Positions 59,901 through 64,000 of a stretch of DNA of 64,000 bases are shown here, in pieces. The notes below the pieces were generated by a model, which saw nothing but the letters and a program-made list of their open reading frames with translations, was not told the DNA's origin and ran no database searches. Both the position numbers and the translations under genes were made by a program. Location: assembly GCA_036345935.2 (NCBI GenBank), contig JADWOT020000006.1, positions 21,592,967 to 21,656,966 of the forward strand, written 5' to 3'. This DNA comes from Taenia hydatigena. Taxonomy: Eukaryota; Platyhelminthes; Cestoda; Cyclophyllidea; Taeniidae. Position 1 is the stretch's first letter. The number at the start of each line of letters is the position of its first letter.

Positions 59901-62900
59901 CAAGGTAGGAAAGGAAAAGAGGAAAAAAGACTTACTGGTTTTTTCCACAAGTCTAAAGGGAGGTTACCCTCTTCCCGATTTCTCTCCTTTATTACGAGAT
60001 CAATTTGCCTCACCAGCATCTTTCTGATGTCTCCAATCATGTAGTTTTCAAAAGCTTCAATCAGCTTGACCAACTAGAGAAGGGAGGAGGAAGAGGAGGA
60101 GCAACAAATAATAGCTATTTAATTAGGACTCACCTGTCGTTGCAGAAGCACCATCTCGGGAATGCCCTTGGGGGAAATCTGCACGTCGGTCTCTTGAAAA
60201 GGTCCAAGTGCGAAAATTTCCGGCTGTTTATATTGAATAGATAGACTTCGAAGGAGTGGGAAGAGACGTTCCCGACGGTAGACTTGTCTGCAAACCAGTC
60301 CAACTCTTAAATTCTTCCAACAGTATCAAAACTAGATGATGGATCAAAAATTATCAACTCACATAAACTGTTTGAAGGTGACAGCAGTGTCAATGTTTTC
60401 TAGACCCAAACGACGTTTGCCCCACTCGCGTTTCATCAGCTCAACACGTTTTCGAAGGATGAGGTATTTTTTGATGAGGGCATAAGCCGCCATTGGTGTC
60501 TCAACAATGCTTAACTTGACCTCCGCATTAGCTATCGAAAAAGAATATGAGAAAGCGGTAAAAAGAATTCATCTATTCAGCTGACATCTTTCTCCAATTA
60601 ATGGAATATTTCGAGGGAAGAATTTGCGCTGAAGGATACAGAAGAATCATCGTAAAGTTGCTGGTCAATCAATTTCTTACTTGCGCTCTCGGTGCGTGTC
60701 GGATGTGAGAGGACTACAAGAGATTGACCCGGTTCATCATCCTTGGCCTCGGGCTCGTCGACACCGCCACCAGCACCTGCTCCACCTCCACTAGCACCGC
60801 CACCGCCTCCAGATGGAGTGGCCGCGTTGGCGGCAGGAGCCGACTGTGTGACATCCTTTCGCTTATTACGAAAACGGCGGCCGAGGAGGTAGTGTAAATT
60901 CTCGTACTCTTCGATGGGTAGTGGCTGACCTGCTGCAGCCTCTATCACATCGCCGGTCTCGAGGACGTCTTCTAGAGCCAGCACCAATGACAGTATTTCG
61001 CCGTGAACTGTTGGTCTATGAAGATGAGTTGAGGAATAAGAACCTAACTGTTAAGATTCCAAGTGGAGAAATTACTCAATTAATGGAAACAAGCAGCTTT
61101 ATTTCAATACGGCCTTTCGCCCTTGGAATCCCATCTGTCTCACTTTTACTCCCCATTTATCTATTTCCTGGGTGATTGTCAGGTGTATTTGCGACGGAAG
61201 GTGATGAAGGTGATTGAAGATCCTGGAACGTCTACCATTTCCGTCATATCTCTGATAATGAAGTTCCTTTACCCACATGAAAAGGGTATGTGGTAAGTCA
61301 TGCCAACAACAGCAGAACTCACTTGTCCACATGCCTCAGACCCGCCATACAGAGACGAATGTTGTACTCAATCCGTGTCCACCGAGGATACTGAATGGTG
61401 AAGGGACCAGAGGAGTTGAGGAAAGACAGCCAAGGATAGAGTTTACGAGCCCGTTCATCTTGAGGCTCTAGCGGCTCGGGTACGGGCATCTCTAGGGCCT
61501 CCAGACTCGGCTGACACCGATTACTCATCTCACTTAGAGGGAATCGACTTCCATCCACCAATTCCTGGGCAGGGAGATAAATGGGTGAGGCGGTCGAGAG
61601 ACCCTTCCTGATGTGGCAAAAAATGTTCAAGAAAGTATTCCCTCAGTACTTTGTCACCTACTCGGTAGGCTTCCTCATTGCCAGTAGCTAGAAAAGTCTC
61701 ATTGAGTACACTGGATAGACATACATCCAGGAGGAGGAACATATACTCTCGACGAGCGTTTAAAAGATTCACCACTTGATCTGGATCTTGTGGATCAGGC
61801 AACATATTAATTTGAGCCTGAATTTCACGCAATTCTTGGGCTAAAAGATGGTAAAATGTCATATAGACTTGGCATGAGAGCGCACACAGACAAAAGGTAC
61901 CTGTCGAATCTTACCCAAATTTGACATAGGACCTCCATCGAACGAACTGATTTCCTCTAAAATAAGCAAATACTTAATCGACAATGAAGGGAATTTCAAA
62001 AGCATAAGTAATCGAAAAGTTGCATATTAGCGAGAAAGGAAGTAAGGTAAACTTAGTTCCCACTGAATAAGCTATTTATCCATCATTATGAGCCTTAAAC
62101 ACGTGAAATTGTGGGTAGTGAATTGTGAGCATTTAAATAGGCTGTAGAAAAACCAAATTAATTAAATGAATGAAGCTAAGCAGAGCTACTGATTAATGAC
62201 AACTCATGCAAATCGTCAGTTTATTTGAAAAAAAGAAAGGAAAAGAATATTTCTGTGAGAGACAAACCCACCGACAGCCTGGTCGATAAGGAGGCTCTGT
62301 CCATTGGACAAAGTAAGCCCTTCCGGGGTCACCATGGCTGCAGGCTGTTCGTTAATCTCGGCCAGATATTCCGTTGCACCCGCAACTACTAATTCGGCTG
62401 TTGAACTATTTGCAGCAGCGTTAGCTGCTAAGCGATTGGCGTATTCCATCGAAGAGGTGGGATGCAACTCATGCACCATGGTCTTCATAGTCTAACCGAG
62501 GTAGAAGTGGAGAAGGTGTAATAACCAATGGAGAGACTATTTAAATCGCAATTTGGAGAGGATCTATCACCTACCTTACTAGCCATAGCGTGAATTTGAT
62601 CTCGCTGTTCAGCCGAAAGCCTCGAGGCGTTGATATCGAGTCGAGCAAATGCCACGAGGTAGTGAACAATGTCGTGCAGTGCACTAGCCACTCTACACAT
62701 GGACCGCAGCGCCCGAGTGGCTGCTTCATCGTCGAGTTGGCGAAAGACAAAAAGCACTTCAAGGAAGTGAGGGATGAACCACAGGTTGTAGAATCGTGTC
62801 CCATCAAGCGAGAGCACCCGACGTACGCGTTTACGCAGTTTCCGAGGATCCATTTTGGCCATCTCGGCATCATCATCGAGACCCTTCTTCTCGTACATAG

Positions 62901-63951
62901 TACCGATGGTAAAGAACTCCTCACTGATACAGTTGAGGATAAATCAATAAATCAGAAGTGATCTTGTAAAATTTGTTATGGAGAAATGTACCCCCGCATA
63001 ATAAGGTTGAATGATAAGTTGTCGGTAGAAACACCCGCAGTACTTCACCAAAAGGAGTCCAGGTATTGGGACTGTCAAGTAATCGTAAAAACAATTTTCT
63101 CTCTATCTCCAGTCGCCATTTTTAGAACATCTCCAAACTCCCTCTTTGACTGGACAATACCACGATAAGGTCAAGGTCATTTAAATGCTGCAGATGAGCG
63201 AGGACTGAGTCACCTTCTTAAAAAGCAGCCAGATTTTGTTAATCCTTCAACTACAGCATGGCTGTCTAATGGCTACTCACCCAAGTAATCTATACTACCA
63301 CTTACTACCAGTAAGTAGTACTACAAAAGGGTCGTACAGGAAGTGATGATGGATTCGTCAATTGGAATTATCACTTACCAAATATTTGGCACCTTTCTGA
63401 GCACCGTAATGAGGGAGGTATAGAGGGAAATTATCTGTCCGCGTAGAGCAGTCTGCTGAGCCCGTCGGCTATAGTCATCGCAGAATTGGGAGATGAGATT
63501 CCTTGGAAGGTAAGAGTGAGAAGAGAGAATGAGGGCACATCTATTGTGAAGCGTAAGGCAAAGCTGGGAGAATCATTTATCCCACCTCTTTAATTTTTCA
63601 CTCTCCACTGACGAATTCTTGGCGCGATTTTTGGCTTTTGCTGTAGTCTCGGTCTTTCGTGCAAACAGATTCATTACACGATCTCTACAGGCAGTCTTAA
63701 GTCAAAAGCAGACAAACAAGGATAAACCAAATAAAGGAAATCAAAATGAGGTAATTTTCGTGCTTCTTTAATTGTAGAAATCGGCTTTTACCTTTTCCAA
63801 TTGAACAGAAAAGAAGGCTTCTGGATGAAAGTCCAAAAAGGGCATATGAAAGGCCCTTTCCAACGCGAGTGGGGTTGGACCCATTTGAGCTCCCGAGAAG
63901 CCTGTGTATTCGGCTAGGGAGGTGCCCTCCTGATCGGTGGTTCGACCCTTC
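56980..63951 (-). CDS. CCDC162: CCDC162-like coiled-coil protein, 5'-partial
   Basis: Twenty exons on the minus strand, 5' to 3': 63792-63951, 63586-63695, 63379-63501, 62575-62923, 62272-62491, 61915-61956, 61662-61840, 61323-61564, 60681-61015, 60363-60531, 60134-60287, 59936-60073, 59456-59640, 58962-59125, 58628-58891, 58337-58485, 57973-58143, 57803-57898, 57369-57557 and 56980-57036. They give 1164 residues in one frame. The order of conserved blocks follows vertebrate CCDC162: RNLISQFCDDY; FYNLWFIPHFLEVLF; QELREIQAQINML; YPWLSFLNSSGPF with RIEYNIRLCMAGL; HGEILSL...ALEDVLETGD; LMKREWGKRRLGLENI; FENYMIGDIRKM; NYAMYYENLLKNQHMLLY; EVTALRAKLAEN; IDEYRNHLHAV; LKSMSTWKEN. The C-terminal third is coiled coil. 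A Gly/Ala-rich low-complexity insert lies in exon 60681-61015, and one exon is 42 nt. The molecular function of this family is not established. The start lies beyond the right edge. Confidence 0.82.
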
Positions 63952-64000
63952 CTTAAGTTAATCGAATGAACCGTATGAAGAGGAGAAAAGGGAGGGCGTT

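Noticed and set aside
61564..61661. Apparent frameshift in the CCDC162-like gene, where two overlapping minus-strand frames meet
   Set aside because: A GTAGGT donor at 61661 and a pyrimidine-rich CCCAG acceptor at 61565 give a 97-nt intron that restores frame and alignment. A micro-intron with a nearer acceptor is possible but fits the family less well.

Overview
The window is animal nuclear DNA. Protein-coding genes are split into many small exons by GT-AG introns, codon use is standard, intergenic DNA is AT-rich, and there are scattered LTR-retrotransposon remains. Every recognisable gene is a conserved metazoan family. The gene density and a 0.9 kb TRIM (terminal-repeat retrotransposon in miniature) fit a parasitic flatworm, most likely a cestode of the taeniid type. 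That placement is an inference, not a proof.

Layout, left to right. (1) 1227-7032, + strand: the C-terminal exons of a type II phosphatidylinositol-phosphate kinase (PIP4K). Its 5' part lies outside the window. (2) 9967-14010, +: a complete eight-exon NAP1-family histone chaperone. (3) 19888-27813, - strand: a complete seven-exon SPOP/HIB-type MATH-BTB protein with a very large insert inside its BTB domain. A perfect 13-bp stem-loop lies just downstream. (4) 31416-36663: a nested transposon block. An inverted LTR, itself interrupted by a TRIM with 5-bp target duplications, sits head-to-head with the 5' LTR of a decayed Ty3/Gypsy element (gag, protease, RT, RNase H and integrase all recognisable, all broken). 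(5) 37152-37530: two nested solo LTRs of the TRIM family. (6) 38193-47491, +: a complete seven-exon FERM protein resembling FRMD6/Willin. (7) 48491-52424, +: a complete four-exon cytosolic tryptophanyl-tRNA synthetase. Its last exon lies between the arms of a ~0.45 kb inverted repeat. (8) 53765-53913: another TRIM-family solo LTR. (9) 54446-55430, +: a complete five-exon ARL1 GTPase. (10) 56980-63951, -: twenty exons of a CCDC162-like coiled-coil protein that continues past the right edge.

The genes do not form a pathway. They are neighbouring housekeeping or signalling genes: phosphoinositide metabolism, chromatin assembly, CUL3 ubiquitin ligation, cortical FERM scaffolding, translation, Golgi trafficking and a coiled-coil protein. 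All exon joins given were checked by hand for splice-site dinucleotides, phase and reading frame. For each complete gene the exon lengths sum to a multiple of three. Family assignments rest on remembered family sequences and motifs, not on a database search.

The most interesting material is the mobile DNA. The TRIM copies and the decayed Ty3/Gypsy element share terminal bases and a similar primer-binding site, and the order of the nested insertions can be read. The other item is the SPOP-like protein, whose BTB fold is interrupted by about 275 low-complexity residues.
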